A stretch of 64,000 bases of DNA from Halovenus marina (lineage in GTDB: Archaea; Halobacteriota; Halobacteria; Halobacteriales; Haloarculaceae), in assembly GCF_051414115.1 (NCBI RefSeq), contig NZ_JBLKNZ010000001.1, forward strand, positions 1,798,001-1,862,000, in the 5' to 3' direction. Positions 8,828-18,097 of this stretch are shown in pieces. Under the pieces are notes generated by a model. That model did no database searches. It was not told where the DNA came from and saw nothing but the letters and a program-made list of their open reading frames with translations. The position numbers and the translations under genes were made by a program. The stretch's first letter is position 1, and each line of letters opens with the position of its first letter.

Positions 8828-10840
8828 ATGGCATGGCAATCGGGCTCGGATGAGGGCATCCCCGACTGGAGAGAGGCGGAGCGAGACTACGAAGACGAAC
8901 TCCGCGAACGTGGGACGATCCCCGAACTGTTCGAGGCGAGCGCACAGCGTCACGCAGACCAGCTCGCCCAGCTCTACAAGGGCGGCATCTCGAACCGATC
9001 GATGACCGCCTACGTGCCCGAACCGCCCGCCGGGGAGTACGGATCGCTCACCTACGGAGAACTCCAGGAGATCGTTCGCAACCTCGCCGCAGGCTTTCGG
9101 AATCTCGGGCTGGACCACGGTGACAGCGTGGGTATCTTTGCCAATACGCGCATGGAGTGGGCGCAGGCTGATCTCGGAGTGCTCGCGGCCGGTGGTGTCG
9201 TAACGACAGTCTACACCGACTCCTCGCCCGAGCAGGCGGAGTATCTCCTCGATGACCCCGGCGCGACGGGCGTCGTCGTGGAAGACGACGACCTTCTCGA
9301 GACGGTGCTGGCAGTCGAAGATGAGCTGGAGCTCTCCTGGATCGTGGTGCTAGACGAGACTGATCACGAGCGAGAAGACATTCACACGCTCGCGGAGGTA
9401 CACGAAACCGGGAGCGATGTCTTCGACCCGGACCAGTACGCCGCATGGCTCGACGAGACGGACCCCTCTGACCTCGCGAGCATCATCTACACCTCCGGCA
9501 CGACGGGGAGACCGAAAGGTGTCCGGCTGACACACTGGAACTTTCGGTCGAACGTCCACCAGATCCGCAGGCGTGTCGGCCCGCGACCGAGCCAGTCCGA
9601 CCGGTTCAGCGTCGGCCCCGGGACAGTGAGTATCTCCTTTCTCCCGCTCGCGCACGTCCTCGAACGGCTAGCCGGGCACTTTCTGATGCTCGGGTCCGGC
9701 GCGACAGTCGGCTACGCCGAGAGTCCGGACACGCTTTCCGACGACCTCACGCAGGTCCGACCGCACACCGGGGCGAGCGTCCCGCGCGTCTACGAGCGCA
9801 TCTTCGACCGCATGCGCACGCAGGCGAGTTCGGGGTCGCTGAGTTTCCTGACCGAACGCATCTTCGAGTGGAGTCTCGATGTCGCCAGACAGTACGCCCG
9901 GACCGACGACCCCGGCACGGTCTTGCGGGCGAAACACGCGCTGGCCGACCGACTGGTCTACAGCACCGTCAAAGAACAGATGGGCGGCAGGCTCGAATGT
10001 ATGGTCTCTGGCGGCGGCAGTCTCAGCGAGGATCTGGCTCGGCTGTTCAAAGGGATGGGGGTACCGATTCTGGAGGGGTACGGGCTCACCGAGACGTCAC
10101 CGGTCGTCTCGGTCAACACACCCGACGACGTGCGACCCGGGACGCTCGGCCCGCCACTGGAGGGGGTCGAGGTTGCGTTCGACGAATCGCCTTCGATCGG
10201 GACCGAACACATCGACGCCGAAGGGCGTGTCGGCGAGTTACTCGTTCGCGGTGACAACGTCTTCGAGGGGTATTGGAACCAGCCAGGTGCGACCAAACGC
10301 GCGTTCGTCGAAACAGTCCCCGGACACGAGGACAGAGACAGCGATACGTCGAAAGAACGGTGGTTCCGAACCGGCGACCTGATCGAGCAGACGCCGGACG
10401 GGTTTCTGGTCTTCCACGAGCGTCTGAAACAGTTATTCGTGCTCAGCACGGGCAAGAACGTCGCGCCTGGCCCTATCGAGGACCGCTTCGCGACGAGCGA
10501 CCGCATCGAGCAGATCATGGTCGTCGGTGACGACCGGAAGTTCATCGGGGCGCTCGTCGTGCCCAACTTCGCGCGACTCAGGGCGTGGGCAGATGAACGC
10601 GGGTACGACCTGGCCGACGACCGGGAGCAACTGGTCGCGGATGAGCGCGTCGTCGAGTGGGTCAGCGAGGAGATAGGCCGAGTGAACGAGGACCTGGAAC
10701 GTATCGAGCAGATCAAAGAGTTCGCGCTCGTTCCCGAGGAGTGGACCGCTGAAAACGACATGCTCACCCCGTCGATGAAGAAAAAGCGCCGAAACATCCT
10801 CAACAGCTACGACGGTCTCGTGGCTGAGATATACGAGTGA
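8828..10840 (+). CDS. Long-chain fatty acid--CoA ligase (AMP-forming)
   Basis: A 670-residue member of the adenylate-forming enzyme superfamily that activates a carboxylic acid with ATP and CoA. The P-loop-like signature IIYTSGTTGRPKGVRLTH is at about residues 219-236. EGYGLTETSP (A5) and RWFRTGDLI follow, and the C-terminal lysine-bearing loop is KQLFVLSTGKNVAPGPIED. The domain order and size fit long-chain acyl-CoA synthetases (FadD/FAA type). Haloarchaeal lipids are isoprenoid, so the likely role is catabolism of exogenous fatty acids or related acids. The substrate is inferred from family only. It is a single gene with its own promoter. Confidence 0.9.
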   Translation: MAWQSGSDEGIPDWREAERDYEDELRERGTIPELFEASAQRHADQLAQLYKGGISNRSMTAYVPEPPAGEYGSLTYGELQEIVRNLAAGFRNLGLDHGDSVGIFANTRMEWAQADLGVLAAGGVVTTVYTDSSPEQAEYLLDDPGATGVVVEDDDLLETVLAVEDELELSWIVVLDETDHEREDIHTLAEVHETGSDVFDPDQYAAWLDETDPSDLASIIYTSGTTGRPKGVRLTHWNFRSNVHQIRRRVGPRPSQSDRFSVGPGTVSISFLPLAHVLERLAGHFLMLGSGATVGYAESPDTLSDDLTQVRPHTGASVPRVYERIFDRMRTQASSGSLSFLTERIFEWSLDVARQYARTDDPGTVLRAKHALADRLVYSTVKEQMGGRLECMVSGGGSLSEDLARLFKGMGVPILEGYGLTETSPVVSVNTPDDVRPGTLGPPLEGVEVAFDESPSIGTEHIDAEGRVGELLVRGDNVFEGYWNQPGATKRAFVETVPGHEDRDSDTSKERWFRTGDLIEQTPDGFLVFHERLKQLFVLSTGKNVAPGPIEDRFATSDRIEQIMVVGDDRKFIGALVVPNFARLRAWADERGYDLADDREQLVADERVVEWVSEEIGRVNEDLERIEQIKEFALVPEEWTAENDMLTPSMKKKRRNILNSYDGLVAEIYE

Positions 10841-10937
10841 GGTCCTGAAGCGCTCGATAGTGCGGCCTCGAAGCCACGCCGCACGGAGAATTGCCCGGGT
10901 GACAACTTACATACGGGACGGGAACACACTGAGTGAT

Positions 10938-11612
10938 ATGCCGCGGAAAGATTATCAGGAGCGGTTGGAGGCCTTGCGCGAGGACGTCCTCTACATGAGC
11001 GAAATCGTGCTCGAACGGCTCCAGAAGGGGCTCGACGCGCTGGAACACAAAGACGAAGACCTGGCGTGGGAGGTCATCGAGGGCGACCACGAGATCAACG
11101 AACTCTATCTCGAACTCGAACAGGACTGCATCGATCTGATTGCGCTCCAGCAGCCAGTCGCCGGTGATCTGCGCTTTATCGCCGCCTCGTTCAAGATCAT
11201 CACCGATCTCGAACGGATCGGCGACCTGGCGACGAACCTGGGCGATCACACGCTCGATGCGAGACAGGACATGTTCCCGGAGGTAGACATTCAGGCGATC
11301 GGGTCACTGACAATCGAGATGGTGGAAGACGCGATGGAAGCCTACGCCGAACAGAACAGCGATCGATGTTACGAGATCGCAGAGCGCGACGACGAGATCG
11401 ATCACCTCTGTGAGCGTGCGTCTGAAACTGTCGCTCGCGACCTCATCGAACGCGAGAACGTGGAGTCACAGGAGGAGATCGACGAACTCATGCAGGACGT
11501 CTATCGGCTGTTGCTGACGATCCGTGACCTAGAGCGTGTCGGCGATCACGCCGTCAATATCGCAGCACGGACGCTGTACATGGTCGACTCCGACGACGAT
11601 CTGCTGTACTAA
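10938..11612 (+). CDS. phoU: PhoU-domain phosphate regulatory protein
   Basis: The 224-residue protein contains two tandem PhoU three-helix repeats. The metal-binding motifs are DLERIGDLATNLGDH (about residues 93-107) and DLERVGDHAVNIAAR near the C-terminus. PhoU proteins down-regulate phosphate uptake through Pst transporters. No pst or pho kinase gene is nearby, so the partner is not apparent. The start is placed at the internal ATG 10938, where MPRKDYQERLEALREDVLYM aligns with the normal PhoU N-terminus. The longer frame would add 26 unrelated residues. Confidence 0.92.
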   Translation: MPRKDYQERLEALREDVLYMSEIVLERLQKGLDALEHKDEDLAWEVIEGDHEINELYLELEQDCIDLIALQQPVAGDLRFIAASFKIITDLERIGDLATNLGDHTLDARQDMFPEVDIQAIGSLTIEMVEDAMEAYAEQNSDRCYEIAERDDEIDHLCERASETVARDLIERENVESQEEIDELMQDVYRLLLTIRDLERVGDHAVNIAARTLYMVDSDDDLLY

Positions 11613-11679
11613 ATCGGGCGTGCTGGACGACAGGAGACGCACCGAAGCGACTTTGCCCCGGCCGGGAGTACCACATGAT

Positions 11680-12084
11680 ATGGACGAGATACTGGTCCCT
11701 GTCGACGGCTCCAGTGAATCGATGCACGCGCTCGAATACGCATTCGATCTGTTTCCCGAGCGTTCGATCCGGGTGGCACACGTGCTCGAAGTCGACCAGA
11801 TCCCGGACCAGACCGGAGAGACAGCATTCGAGTACGCGGCCGAGCGTGCCGACGAAGTCCTCGCAGATGCCGAGGCAGTCGCAGCCGAGAACGACCGCGA
11901 GGTAGAGACCGTCAGACTGACCGGAAACGCTGGTAAGGCCATCGTCGACTACACGGAGGAGCATCCCGTCGACCACATCGTCATGGGGAGTACGGGTCGG
12001 ACGGGCGTTCGTCGCGTGCTCTTTGGCTCCGTCGCGGAGACGGTGACCCGACGCGCGCCAGTCCCCGTTACAATCGTTCGCTGA
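11680..12084 (+). CDS. Universal stress protein (UspA family)
   Basis: A 134-residue single Usp domain. It begins DEILVPVDGSSESMHALEYA and ends with the ATP-binding signature VMGSTGRTGVRRVLFGSVAETV followed by APVPVTIVR. The complete G-x2-G-x9-G(S/T) pattern suggests it binds ATP, like the UspFG/MJ0577 branch. The start at 11680 gives the standard family N-terminus. The longest frame would begin inside phoU. The stress to which it responds is not evident. Confidence 0.93.
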   Translation: MDEILVPVDGSSESMHALEYAFDLFPERSIRVAHVLEVDQIPDQTGETAFEYAAERADEVLADAEAVAAENDREVETVRLTGNAGKAIVDYTEEHPVDHIVMGSTGRTGVRRVLFGSVAETVTRRAPVPVTIVR

Positions 12085-12110
12085 ACGCGCCTGCTATGCG
12101 AAGCGTCGCC

Positions 12111-12821
12111 CTATCGCGACTGTGACTCGGCGAGCCCGTCACCCGTAATCCGAAACTCGGCAGTCTCGCCCGCGGCTTTGGTGTGGTGTTTTTCGAGCGT
12201 CGCACGCCGGTTGCCGCCACGAAACCGGTCGAGTCGAAGGACGATTGCAGACCAGTGGTTCAGCGTGTGGCCGCCGAGGGCACGTGTCCCTTCGCTCTCC
12301 GGGTCGGTGTACACCTGATTCGTGATGCCGACCGCGATATCGTGTTTTCGCGCAAGTGAGAGCAGATGGGTCACCTGTCGAGCAACGTCGCGCAGCGCTT
12401 CGCCGTCTTCCTGCTGGGTTCGTTCGAGTCGATAGAAGCCGGTCGCGCTGTCGAGAGCGACGAAATCGACCTGGTCCGCGAACTCCTCGGCGTCCTGCAC
12501 TGCCTCGGCCTGCTCGGCGAAATCGTGTACCTCGGTGATAATGATCCGCGAGGCAATCGTATCGAGGTCCGCCTCGGGATGAGCCTCGGCGAGTTGTTCG
12601 AGGCGCTCGATAGGCAGCCCCTCAGTGTCGATAAAGAGCGCAGACCCGCCGCGTGCGGCCGTCTCGACGGCGGCAGAGAGGACGAGGTTCGTCTTGCCGG
12701 AGGCTGGCGGGCCGTACACCTGTGTGACGGCACTCCGCTCGAACCCACCGCCGAGCAGGGAATCGAGCGGGCGACAGCCGGTCGGAATCGGATCGGTCAC
12801 TACGTGCGTTTCAGTTGCCAT
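12111..12821 (-). CDS. radB: RadB, RecA/RadA-family recombination paralogue
   Basis: RadB is an accessory RecA-family protein thought to assist RadA in homologous recombination. The 236-residue protein is just the ATPase core, without the N-terminal helix-hairpin-helix of RadA. Walker A is YGPPASGKTNLVL and Walker B is FVALDSATGFYRL. A conserved GITNQVYTDPE and a RALGGHTLNHWSAIVLRLDR segment follow. The start is set at 12821 to give the typical METHVVTDPIPTGCRPLD-like N-terminus. The gene lies convergent to uspA and divergent from ribH. Confidence 0.94.
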   Translation of the reverse strand: MATETHVVTDPIPTGCRPLDSLLGGGFERSAVTQVYGPPASGKTNLVLSAAVETAARGGSALFIDTEGLPIERLEQLAEAHPEADLDTIASRIIITEVHDFAEQAEAVQDAEEFADQVDFVALDSATGFYRLERTQQEDGEALRDVARQVTHLLSLARKHDIAVGITNQVYTDPESEGTRALGGHTLNHWSAIVLRLDRFRGGNRRATLEKHHTKAAGETAEFRITGDGLAESQSR

Positions 12822-12904
12822 CGCATTTAAGGGGTGGGCATCTGCGAGCGTCCGGCAAAACCCAGAACGGTACATCTTTTAGGACAGCAGACTCCGGTCA
12901 CAGT

Positions 12905-13324
12905 ATGGTACAGCTCGGGCTCGTCGTCGCCCAGTTCAGCAAGGAGGGGGAGATCCCACAGCGGATGGCACGGCGTGCGCGCGAGGCGGCAGCGGACCGC
13001 GACGCGACTATCGTCGACTCCATCGACGTTCCGGGGTCGTACGACACGCCGCTGGCCGCGGACAGACTCGCGCGCCGCGACGACGTGGACGCGGTCGCAG
13101 TCGTCGGAGCCATCGTCACGGGGGACACCGACCACGACCAGGTGATCGCGAACGCGGCCGCCGAGGGGCTGACACAGGTGAGTCTCGACCGAGACACGCC
13201 GGTCACGCTCGGAATCACTGGACCGGGGATGAGCCAGGACGAAGCGCAGGCCCGAATCGACTCGGGCGCACAGGCAGTCGAAAGCGCGATCGAACTCGCA
13301 GGAGCACTCGACAACCATGACTGA
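12905..13324 (+). CDS. ribH: 6,7-dimethyl-8-ribityllumazine synthase
   Basis: This enzyme condenses 5-amino-6-ribitylamino-uracil with dihydroxybutanone phosphate in the penultimate step of riboflavin synthesis. The 139-residue sequence has the substrate-site motifs VPGSYDTPLAADRLARR and VVGAIVTGDTDHDQVIANAA, with the catalytic His in TDHDQ, and VTLGITGPGM. The ATG at 12905 matches the family length. The gene overlaps the following aminotransferase by 8 bp. Riboflavin synthase and other rib genes are not in view. Confidence 0.93.
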   Translation: MVQLGLVVAQFSKEGEIPQRMARRAREAAADRDATIVDSIDVPGSYDTPLAADRLARRDDVDAVAVVGAIVTGDTDHDQVIANAAAEGLTQVSLDRDTPVTLGITGPGMSQDEAQARIDSGAQAVESAIELAGALDNHD

Positions 13325-14474
13325 ACTCACATTCGCAGACCGTGTACAGCGCGTCGAACCCAGCGCCACGCTCGCCATCTCGAACAAGGCAGCGGCGCTC
13401 GAAGCCGACGGTGTCGACGTCGTCGACCTCAGCGTCGGCGAACCCGACTTCGACACGCCGGAGAACATCAAAGACGCCGCCAAGGAGGCCCTCGACGCTG
13501 GCAAGACGGGCTACACCACCTCGCAGGGGATTCCGGAACTTCGGGAAGCTATCGCCGAGAAACTCGCTGCCGACGGTCTTGGCCATCACGGCCCGGAGAA
13601 CGTGATGGTCACGCCCGGCGGCAAGCAGGGACTCTTCGAGATATTCCAGACGCTCATCGACGACGGCGACGAAGTCGCTTTGCTCGACCCAGCGTGGGTC
13701 TCCTACGAGGCGATGGCGAAAATCGCGGGCGGAACGCTCACGCGAATCGACACGGCGAAGTACGACTTCCGTCTCGAAGACGCGCTCGGTGACCTGCGCG
13801 GGGCCGTGTCCGACGACACCGAGTTGCTCGTGGTCAACACGCCGGGCAACCCCCACGGGACGGTCTACTCCGACGCCGCGCTCGAAGCGGTCCGAGACGT
13901 TGCGGTCACCCACGACGTGACGGTCATCTCCGACGAGATCTACAAGGAGATAACCTACGACGGCGTCTCGATGACGAGTCTCGGCTCGCTCGATGGCATG
14001 GCCGACCGAACCATCACGCTCAACGGCTTCTCGAAGGCCTACGCGATGACTGGCTGGCGACTCGGCTACTTCGCCGGTCCGGAGGAACTCATCGACCAGG
14101 CGGGGAAGATTCACAGCCACTCGGTGTCGTGTGCGGTCAACTTCGTCCAGCACGCGGGCATCGAGGCGCTCGAACACACCGACGACGCAGTCGCGGAGAT
14201 GCGCGACGCCTTCGAGGAGCGCCGCGACATGCTGCTCGAGGAGTTCGCAGACCGCGGCGTCGACGTCGCAAAGCCCGAGGGCGCGTTCTACATGATGCTT
14301 CCCGTCGCGGAAGACGACCAGGCGTGGTGTGAGGAAGCTATCGACGAGGCACACGTCGCCACGGTGCCAGGAAGCGCCTTCGGCACGCCGGGCTACGCCC
14401 GTATCTCCTACGCGAACAGCAAAGAGCGTCTGCAGGAGGCTGTCGAGCGTCTCGACGACCACGACCTGCTGTAA
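13317..14474 (+). CDS. Class I pyridoxal-phosphate aminotransferase (aspartate aminotransferase-like)
   Basis: A 385-residue fold-type I aminotransferase. Visible motifs are SVGEPDFDTPENI at the N-terminus, VNTPGNPHGTVYS (substrate Asn), VISDEIYKEITYDG (PLP-binding Asp/Tyr) and the Schiff-base lysine in LNGFSKAYAMTGWRLGY. The closing ARISYANSKE contains the carboxylate-binding Arg. The likely reaction is transfer between aspartate or an aromatic amino acid and 2-oxoglutarate, but the exact substrate is uncertain. The 8-bp overlap with ribH indicates cotranscription without an obvious metabolic link. Confidence 0.9.
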   Translation: MTELTFADRVQRVEPSATLAISNKAAALEADGVDVVDLSVGEPDFDTPENIKDAAKEALDAGKTGYTTSQGIPELREAIAEKLAADGLGHHGPENVMVTPGGKQGLFEIFQTLIDDGDEVALLDPAWVSYEAMAKIAGGTLTRIDTAKYDFRLEDALGDLRGAVSDDTELLVVNTPGNPHGTVYSDAALEAVRDVAVTHDVTVISDEIYKEITYDGVSMTSLGSLDGMADRTITLNGFSKAYAMTGWRLGYFAGPEELIDQAGKIHSHSVSCAVNFVQHAGIEALEHTDDAVAEMRDAFEERRDMLLEEFADRGVDVAKPEGAFYMMLPVAEDDQAWCEEAIDEAHVATVPGSAFGTPGYARISYANSKERLQEAVERLDDHDLL

Positions 14475-14542
14475 CCCGAACCTGCGACCTGTCCATTCTG
14501 CCTGTCGTGAATACCGGCGTTCGACTCTCGTACCCGAACGGG

Positions 14543-14549
14543 CTTTAGC
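14543..14549 (+). promoter_or_regulatory. TATA-like element before the first nos-cluster lipoprotein
   Basis: CTTTAGC lies about 25 bp before the ATG at 14571 and is the best promoter candidate for the nos accessory genes that follow. Confidence 0.35.
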
Positions 14550-14570
14550 CGACAGCAGCGATATGAGATA

Positions 14571-15161
14571 ATGAGACGGAGACGACTGCTTCAGGGCGCA
14601 GCAACCGTGGGAACCGCTGGACTCGCTGGCTGTCTGTCGATGTTCGGATCGGATAATGGGGAGCGACCGGACCCGGTCGACCTCTCCGGGGGCAAGTTCG
14701 ACGACCAGGGTGGTATGGAAATTGGTCCACACGGCGGCGCGAACGGGCAGATATTCTACGAGAACGAGACACCGTCCGAGCGCGACGGCGGCCCGTTCTG
14801 GTTCCACACGCTCGTCTTTGGCTTCTTCCCGTTTTACTTCGACCGGCGAAACCGGGGCTGGGAGACGACAGCGATGTACGTGACCGACTTCTCGGCCGTC
14901 GAGTACGAGGTGCAGAAACGCGACGGGACGCCGACGATGCCCTCGCCGACGGCACCCGACACCTTCGGGGACGCGAGCGAACTTACCTACGTCATGGACA
15001 GTTCCGTGCGGGGCGGCATGGGGCCGGGCCTGCATCCGTTCTCCGACGAACAGGACGCGGACGCCTTTGTATCCGAGTACGGGGGCGAACCGGTCGCGTT
15101 CGACGACCTCACCCCGGCCGTGGTCGAGCAGATACAGGGGTCTCAGTCGATGAGCCGATGA
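14571..15161 (+). CDS. NosL-like Tat lipoprotein
   Basis: A 196-residue exported lipoprotein. RRRRLLQGAA is a twin-arginine-type signal, followed by the lipobox LAGC, so it should be anchored outside the membrane. The mature part contains FFPFYFDRRNRGWETTAMYVTDFSAVEYEVQKRDG and a conserved FGDASELTYVMDSSVRGGMGPGLHPFSDEQDADAFVSEYGG region, broken here by residues that fit the NosL fold (Cu(I) chaperone of nitrous oxide reductase). The DADAF..YGG end is NosL-like, but the usual Cys-x-x-Cys/Met cluster is absent. It is the first gene of the nos accessory cluster. Copper binding, if any, would use His and Met residues. Confidence 0.65.
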   Translation: MRRRRLLQGAATVGTAGLAGCLSMFGSDNGERPDPVDLSGGKFDDQGGMEIGPHGGANGQIFYENETPSERDGGPFWFHTLVFGFFPFYFDRRNRGWETTAMYVTDFSAVEYEVQKRDGTPTMPSPTAPDTFGDASELTYVMDSSVRGGMGPGLHPFSDEQDADAFVSEYGGEPVAFDDLTPAVVEQIQGSQSMSR

Positions 15162-15267
15162 CACACCAGATGATGGGAATCGAGATACGACTTATGTGTC
15201 CAGAGACCCTCGCGGGAGACATGGAGGTCACGGGCCGGACGCCACCGCCGTCCTCGGGTGATCAGCG

Positions 15268-16074
15268 ATGGCGGTGACGCCCTTTGGGGTCGACGTGGCG
15301 CTGTTTTTCGTCATCGGTCTGCTCGGCGGCGCACACTGCATCGGGATGTGCGGGCCGCTGGTGACGATTTACGCCGACCGGATGACGCCACAGACCGACG
15401 GCGGCACGGCCACCGCGGGGCAGAACCGGCGAGGGCACCTGACGCTCTATGAAGTGCGCCAGCACGCGCTGTTCAACGTCGGCCGGGCGGCGAGTTACAC
15501 GCTCATCGGCGTGCTCATGGGCGCGCTCGGGAGCGTCGTCTTCCTCGGACTCGGTGAAGTGACGGCAACGGCAGAAACGATCCGCGGCGTCGTCGGACTC
15601 GGAATCGGCGCGATGGTGATGGTCATCGGCGCGTACTACGTCGCTGGCCGCATCTCGGTCGGGATGGGGCTGCCGGGCGCACAGCGCGTGACGGCGAAAC
15701 TGACTTCGTGGGTCGACAGACTGGTGAACGGCCCCGGAATCGTCGGACTCGGTGCGGTCCACGGGTTGCTTCCCTGCCCGATCCTCTATCCGGCGTATCT
15801 GTACGCCTTCGCCAGCGGATCCCCGGTCGCTGGTGGGGTCGCGCTCGCTTCGCTCGGGGTCGGAACTATCCCCGCCGTCTTCACCTACGGTACGCTCATC
15901 GACAGCGTCGGCGCGACCCACCGACGGCGGCTTCACCGAGTGCTCGGGGTCGCCTTTCTCGCACTCGGATACATCCTGCTGGCTCACGGGTTGATGTCGA
16001 TCGGAATTCACATCCCCCATCCGATGCTCCCATTCTGGGACGGCGGACTTGGGATGCCCGGCGGCAGTCACTAG
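15268..16074 (+). CDS. TauE/SafE-family (DsbD/UreH-like) cysteine-containing membrane protein
   Basis: A 268-residue protein with about six transmembrane segments. GGAHCIGMCGP lies at its first helix and HGLLPCPILYPAYLYA in the middle. These paired cysteine motifs are typical of the cytochrome c biogenesis/UreH-like group often annotated as sulfite exporter TauE/SafE. Such proteins commonly accompany copper enzymes and are thought to move metal or reducing equivalents across the membrane. Its place between a NosL-like lipoprotein and nosD points to copper supply or redox maturation of nitrous oxide reductase. That role is an inference. Confidence 0.8.
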   Translation: MAVTPFGVDVALFFVIGLLGGAHCIGMCGPLVTIYADRMTPQTDGGTATAGQNRRGHLTLYEVRQHALFNVGRAASYTLIGVLMGALGSVVFLGLGEVTATAETIRGVVGLGIGAMVMVIGAYYVAGRISVGMGLPGAQRVTAKLTSWVDRLVNGPGIVGLGAVHGLLPCPILYPAYLYAFASGSPVAGGVALASLGVGTIPAVFTYGTLIDSVGATHRRRLHRVLGVAFLALGYILLAHGLMSIGIHIPHPMLPFWDGGLGMPGGSH

Positions 16075-16159
16075 TCGCTGAGACGACGGACGAACGACGA
16101 CAGTACGATTCGGGAGACGTACCAATTAGCGTAAGTTCGCCGGACAGCTACTGACAGTC

Positions 16160-18097
16160 GTGTCATCGCTCGCCCGGATGCTCTTTCGCAGTCCGACCGT
16201 TCGGTACGCATTTCTGGTGTGTGCGGCGACAGCGCTCGTGCTCGGCGGCGGTGTCCTCGTAGTCGATGCTGGGACGTCCGACCCGGATCCGGTGGCGTTC
16301 TCGGAGACGACGGACTTGGGCTTGACGGCCCAGCAGGAGACGATACGCCACAACGAATCCATTCGGATGCCGCGAGTGCAGGTGTTTTACTCCCAGTATC
16401 AGTACGTCGTCGGCTACCACGGCGTCGAGCAGGCAGTCACGCAGTTCCAGCAGCCAACTCACGAACGGCAGTTCGGCTATCCGACCGTGGTGTACGTGAC
16501 TGGCTACGACGAGACGGGCGTCGCGTTGACCGACTCGAATCGATTGCACGTTTCCTCGGATCCGGAATGGGTCGACGCGACTGACGCACACTTCGTGGTC
16601 GGCAGCGATGCGCGGTCGGCAACCGGTGAGACGGTCGTCCCGTTCGCAGACGCCGAGCGGGCACGGGAGTTCGCTGCCAAACACGGCGGGCACGTCCACG
16701 ACTGGGAGCGCGTGCAGTCGCTCTCGTTCGACCTGCAGAGCGGGTCAGCAGTCAAAGCGGACCTACCCGACAGACACCGACGCGCGGACCGACGCGTCGA
16801 GAACGTCCAGTCCTACAGCGAGCGACCTGTCTCGACTGTCGTCGGTGACGACGCGCGGACAGTACAGGCTGCAATCGACGCAGCACCGCCGAATACGACT
16901 GTCCTCGTTCCATCAGGAACGTACGAGGAAACAGTCGAAATAACGAAGCCGCTGACACTCCGGGGACAGAACGCGACGCTGCTCGGTGACCGGAACGGAA
17001 CCGTGGTGTCGGTCAGCGCCGATGCAGTCGAGATCAGCGGCTTCGACATCGCTGGCGTCGGCGACACGCTACAGGGCGAGTCCCTCGACAGCGGCAGCGA
17101 GTGGGACAGTCGGATCCAGTCGGGTTACGGAACCGGCGACGCTGGAATCGCGGGGAACGGGTCCGCGAACCTCTCGGTCAGTGACGTTCGCATCGAGACG
17201 CCAGCAAACGGCGTCTTACTCCGGTCGTCGCCGGGAACGGTCGTCGAGAACGTGACTGTCAACGGGACCGAAAAATGGGCCGAGGGGTTCATGGGCGTGA
17301 TGGCGATGAACTCACCGGTGGTCGTGCAACACTCGACGTTCCGGGGCGGTCGGGACGGAATCTACCTCCATCGGTCGCACGGAACCGTCATCAGAGCGAA
17401 CACGTTCCGTGAGAATCGTTTCGGGGTCCATCTCATGTACACCTCCGAGTCACTCGTCGCGAACAACGTGGCGACCGGACAGGGACACGCAGGGGTCACG
17501 ATCATGACGTCACCGACGCGAAACGCGATAGTGGGCAACTGGATCCGGAACGCCTCGACCGGCATCCTTCCTGCTGGCTCTCGGTCGTACATCGCAGAGA
17601 ACGTCATCGCGTACAACGACCGGGGAATCACGACCAGCGCGAGTCAGTCGGTCTACACGCGAAACCTGCTGTACGAGAACGACATCGGGGTCCAGTCGGG
17701 GTCGATACGGCCCTCGAATCTCGTCTTCGACAACGACTTCGTCAACAACGACGAACACGCCGAAGCCGGAATCGGGCCGCTGCGAATCTGGACGTACGAG
17801 GGGACCGGGAACTACTGGTCCAGCGTATCTGCGTCCGCGAGCCATCTCGACCAGTCGTATTCGCCGACGGACGTCCTCCAGAGCCGACTGCACCGAACTG
17901 ATGGCGTGCTCACACTGACACAGTCACCGGTGATGCGCGCGCTCAACGCCGTTCGCGACCAGTCGCCGGGGATACGACAGGGGGAAATTGTCGACACCGC
18001 ACCGCGAGCACAGCCACATCACGAGAACGTGATCGCAACCCTCGACCGTGGCGTGTGGCCACCGGCCACGACACAACCAGACTCTACAGATGACTGA
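16160..18097 (+). CDS. nosD: NosD with an N-terminal NosL-like domain
   Basis: A 645-residue exported protein required for assembly of the CuZ centre of nitrous oxide reductase. Residues 13-36 form a signal or anchor helix. Residues about 70-190 resemble NosL (YPTVVYVTGY, then VVPFADAERAREFAAKHGG). From about 215 onward it is a NosD parallel beta-helix with TVQAAIDAAPPNTTVLVPSG, LTLRGQNATLLGD and repeated RENRFGVHLMYTSES-type coils, ending in IRPSNLVFDNDFVNN and GTGNYWS. The start is GTG at 16160; ATG 16178 is an alternative. It overlaps nosF by 8 bp. Confidence 0.9.
   Translation: MSSLARMLFRSPTVRYAFLVCAATALVLGGGVLVVDAGTSDPDPVAFSETTDLGLTAQQETIRHNESIRMPRVQVFYSQYQYVVGYHGVEQAVTQFQQPTHERQFGYPTVVYVTGYDETGVALTDSNRLHVSSDPEWVDATDAHFVVGSDARSATGETVVPFADAERAREFAAKHGGHVHDWERVQSLSFDLQSGSAVKADLPDRHRRADRRVENVQSYSERPVSTVVGDDARTVQAAIDAAPPNTTVLVPSGTYEETVEITKPLTLRGQNATLLGDRNGTVVSVSADAVEISGFDIAGVGDTLQGESLDSGSEWDSRIQSGYGTGDAGIAGNGSANLSVSDVRIETPANGVLLRSSPGTVVENVTVNGTEKWAEGFMGVMAMNSPVVVQHSTFRGGRDGIYLHRSHGTVIRANTFRENRFGVHLMYTSESLVANNVATGQGHAGVTIMTSPTRNAIVGNWIRNASTGILPAGSRSYIAENVIAYNDRGITTSASQSVYTRNLLYENDIGVQSGSIRPSNLVFDNDFVNNDEHAEAGIGPLRIWTYEGTGNYWSSVSASASHLDQSYSPTDVLQSRLHRTDGVLTLTQSPVMRALNAVRDQSPGIRQGEIVDTAPRAQPHHENVIATLDRGVWPPATTQPDSTDD

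Noticed and set aside
13215..15164. 649-codon open frame on the minus strand
   Set aside because: It lies antisense to the aminotransferase and the NosL-like gene, both of which have clear family motifs. Long antisense frames are common in GC-rich DNA. The translation shows no domain.
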